Source: Pleomorphomonas sp.
GTDB taxonomy: Bacteria > Pseudomonadota > Alphaproteobacteria > Rhizobiales > Pleomorphomonadaceae
Direction of reading: 5' to 3'
Assembly: GCA_030603685.1 (NCBI GenBank)
Contig: JAUVXG010000018.1
Location: 1-44,339 of the forward strand
DNA: 44,339 nt
Position 1 is the first letter of the stretch, and each line of letters opens with the position of its first letter. Position numbers and translations under genes: made by a program. Below are positions 43,107-44,339 of the stretch, in pieces. The notes under the pieces were generated by a model. The model was not told where the DNA came from and did no database searches. It saw only the letters and a list, made by a program, of their open reading frames with translations.

Positions 43107-44339
43107 ATGAAGCGCGTGATGGAAGTGCTGAAGGAGGCGCGCCTCGATGAGGCCGCCGACCTGGCCGCCAGCGGCAGCAGGCCGGAAGTCGCCAGCCTTT
43201 TGAAGACCCTCTACGGCAAGGGCGCCGCCGAGGACGTCGTTGCCTATACGGCGAACGAGTTGGTCGCCTTCGCCGAGGGGGCCATGTCGAGCCTGTCGCT
43301 GAGGGTGCCGGGCATCCACTCGATCCGCATCTACAACCCCACATGGGATGAAGAAGCCAGCCACCGCAGGGAAGTGACGGTCGTCGACGTTCTCAACGAC
43401 AACATGCCGTTTCTCGTCGACTCGGTCATGCAGGAACTGACCGACGCCGGCATCGAGGTGCGCCTTATGGTGCATCCGATTCTCTCCGTGGTGCGCGGCA
43501 TGAGCGGCCGCCTCCTGTCGCTCGGCGACGATCCGGATGCGAGCCGCGAGAGCTTCATCCACATCCACATTGCCCGCCTGCCCGATGCCATCGCCGCCGC
43601 CCAGCTGGAAACGCGGCTCGACGGTCTGCTCACCGAGGTGCGCGCCGCCGTCGACGACTGGCCGCGCATGCAGGCGCTGGTCAAGTCGGTGATCAACGTC
43701 TACCGGCACACGCCACCGCCGTTGCCTCCGGAGGCGGTAGCCGAGGCGGTCGAGTTCCTGAACTGGCTCAACGCCGACAATTTCACCTTCCTTGGTCTCC
43801 GGGAATATGCGGTCGGCGTCGACGGAAGCGGTGACGAACTCACCTCGCTTATTCCGACGGGCGGTTACGGTCTTCTGCGCGATCCGGAGGTCCGGGTGCT
43901 GCGGCGCGGCCGCGAAATGGTGCAGGTGACGCCGGAGATCACCGAATTCCTCAGGCAGGCCGAGCCGCTGATCGTCGCCAAGGCCAACGTCAAGGCGCGC
44001 GTCCACCGCCACGCCTATCTCGACTACATCGGCATCAAGCGTTACGACGCTCACGGTCGCCTCGTCAGCGAGATCCGGCTGCTCGGCCTGTTCACCGCCT
44101 CGGCCTATACCCGTTCCACCCACTCCATTCCCTACCTTCGACGCAAGGTGGGGACGATCATGGCCCGTGCCGGGTTTGACCCGGAGAGCCATTCCGGACG
44201 GGCGCTTCGCAACATTCTGGAAAGCTATCCGCGTGACGAGCTGTTCCAGGTCGACCTCGATACGCTTCTCGATTTCTCGCTGGCCATCCTGGAGCTCGGC
44301 GAACGACCGCGCATCCGCGTTCTGGCCCGCCGGGACAAG
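43107..44339 (+). CDS. NAD-specific glutamate dehydrogenase, large type (5' part only)
   Basis: The frame is open from the ATG at 43107 (GGGAG seven bases upstream) through the last base of the window, 411 codons with no stop, so the gene is cut by the window edge. The family normally has about 1,600 residues. The visible part is the regulatory N-terminal region of the 180-kDa NAD-glutamate dehydrogenase class: NDNMPFLVDSVMQELTDAG, HPILSVVRG, FIHIHIARLPD, FLNWLNADNFTFLGLREY and YLDYIGIKRYD. Also visible is FTASAYTRSTHSIPYLRRKV. It converts glutamate to 2-oxoglutarate and ammonia in glutamate catabolism. The catalytic domain lies beyond the window. Confidence 0.93.
   Translation, partial: MKRVMEVLKEARLDEAADLAASGSRPEVASLLKTLYGKGAAEDVVAYTANELVAFAEGAMSSLSLRVPGIHSIRIYNPTWDEEASHRREVTVVDVLNDNMPFLVDSVMQELTDAGIEVRLMVHPILSVVRGMSGRLLSLGDDPDASRESFIHIHIARLPDAIAAAQLETRLDGLLTEVRAAVDDWPRMQALVKSVINVYRHTPPPLPPEAVAEAVEFLNWLNADNFTFLGLREYAVGVDGSGDELTSLIPTGGYGLLRDPEVRVLRRGREMVQVTPEITEFLRQAEPLIVAKANVKARVHRHAYLDYIGIKRYDAHGRLVSEIRLLGLFTASAYTRSTHSIPYLRRKVGTIMARAGFDPESHSGRALRNILESYPRDELFQVDLDTLLDFSLAILELGERPRIRVLARRDK

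Noticed and set aside
1..44339. tRNA, rRNA, CRISPR, insertion sequences, phage or integrase genes
   Set aside because: Looked for conserved tRNA loops, spaced repeats, transposase and integrase motifs by eye on both strands and saw none.

Overview
The window is a GC-rich, densely packed bacterial chromosome segment. The gene set points to an alphaproteobacterium, most likely a member of the Hyphomicrobiales (Rhizobiales): an MbfA-type membrane ferritin, a rhizobial-type pyruvate carboxylase, a DUF1674 (SDHAF4-like) protein, a large-subunit-type NAD-glutamate dehydrogenase, and the gene order rsmB - heparinase-like - purH. The genus cannot be fixed from sequence alone. No rRNA, tRNA, CRISPR array, insertion sequence, phage gene or plasmid origin was seen. 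Nearly everything reads as ordinary chromosome.

Layout. (1) 1-2.5 kb: gpsA, and convergent to it a ferredoxin-NAD(P)+ reductase-like flavoprotein. (2) 2.8-13.6 kb: a carbohydrate locus with a class I aldolase-like TIM barrel and a PfkB kinase (+), an FGGY kinase (-), a ribose-type (CUT2) ABC importer (+), a YihS-like aldose/ketose isomerase (AGE family) (-) and a cytoplasmic GH36 alpha-galactosidase (-). Isomerase, kinase and aldolase together form an Embden-Meyerhof-like route for an unidentified sugar. A near-perfect 20-bp palindrome sits exactly midway between the divergent FGGY kinase and importer genes. (3) 13.8-17.0 kb: a ZnuA-type zinc-binding protein behind a perfect Zur-like palindrome, an operon of SCO copper chaperone, an easily missed 56-aa membrane protein and TusA, then DsbB and the DUF1674 protein. 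(4) 17.1-23.1 kb: htpX, rsmB, a heparinase II/III-like gene and purH, closed by a strong terminator.

(5) 23.2-27.2 kb: a five-gene operon with overlapping or nearly touching genes, encoding a PepSY protein, cytochrome b561, a response regulator, a sensor kinase with an acidic, Cys/His-containing periplasmic region, and MbfA (ferritin-like plus VIT1-like iron exporter). It looks like a self-contained metal-sensing and efflux unit and is the best candidate here for an undescribed system. (6) 27.2-31.2 kb: acs, a methyltransferase / EVE-domain / YciI operon and a small exported protein. (7) 31.2-36.9 kb: an AT-rich stretch, a peptide-deformylase homologue that has lost its active site, a DeoR/GlpR-type repressor, and opgG-opgH for osmoregulated periplasmic glucans. 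(8) 37.1-44.3 kb: pyruvate carboxylase, an inositol-monophosphatase-family enzyme, a BrkB/YihY membrane protein, a very acidic 103-aa protein of unknown function, and the 5' end of a giant NAD-glutamate dehydrogenase that runs off the window.

Starts were chosen by combining Shine-Dalgarno position, signal peptides and family N-termini. Many are well inside the longest open frame. Functional calls rest on motifs recognised by eye. No database search was run.
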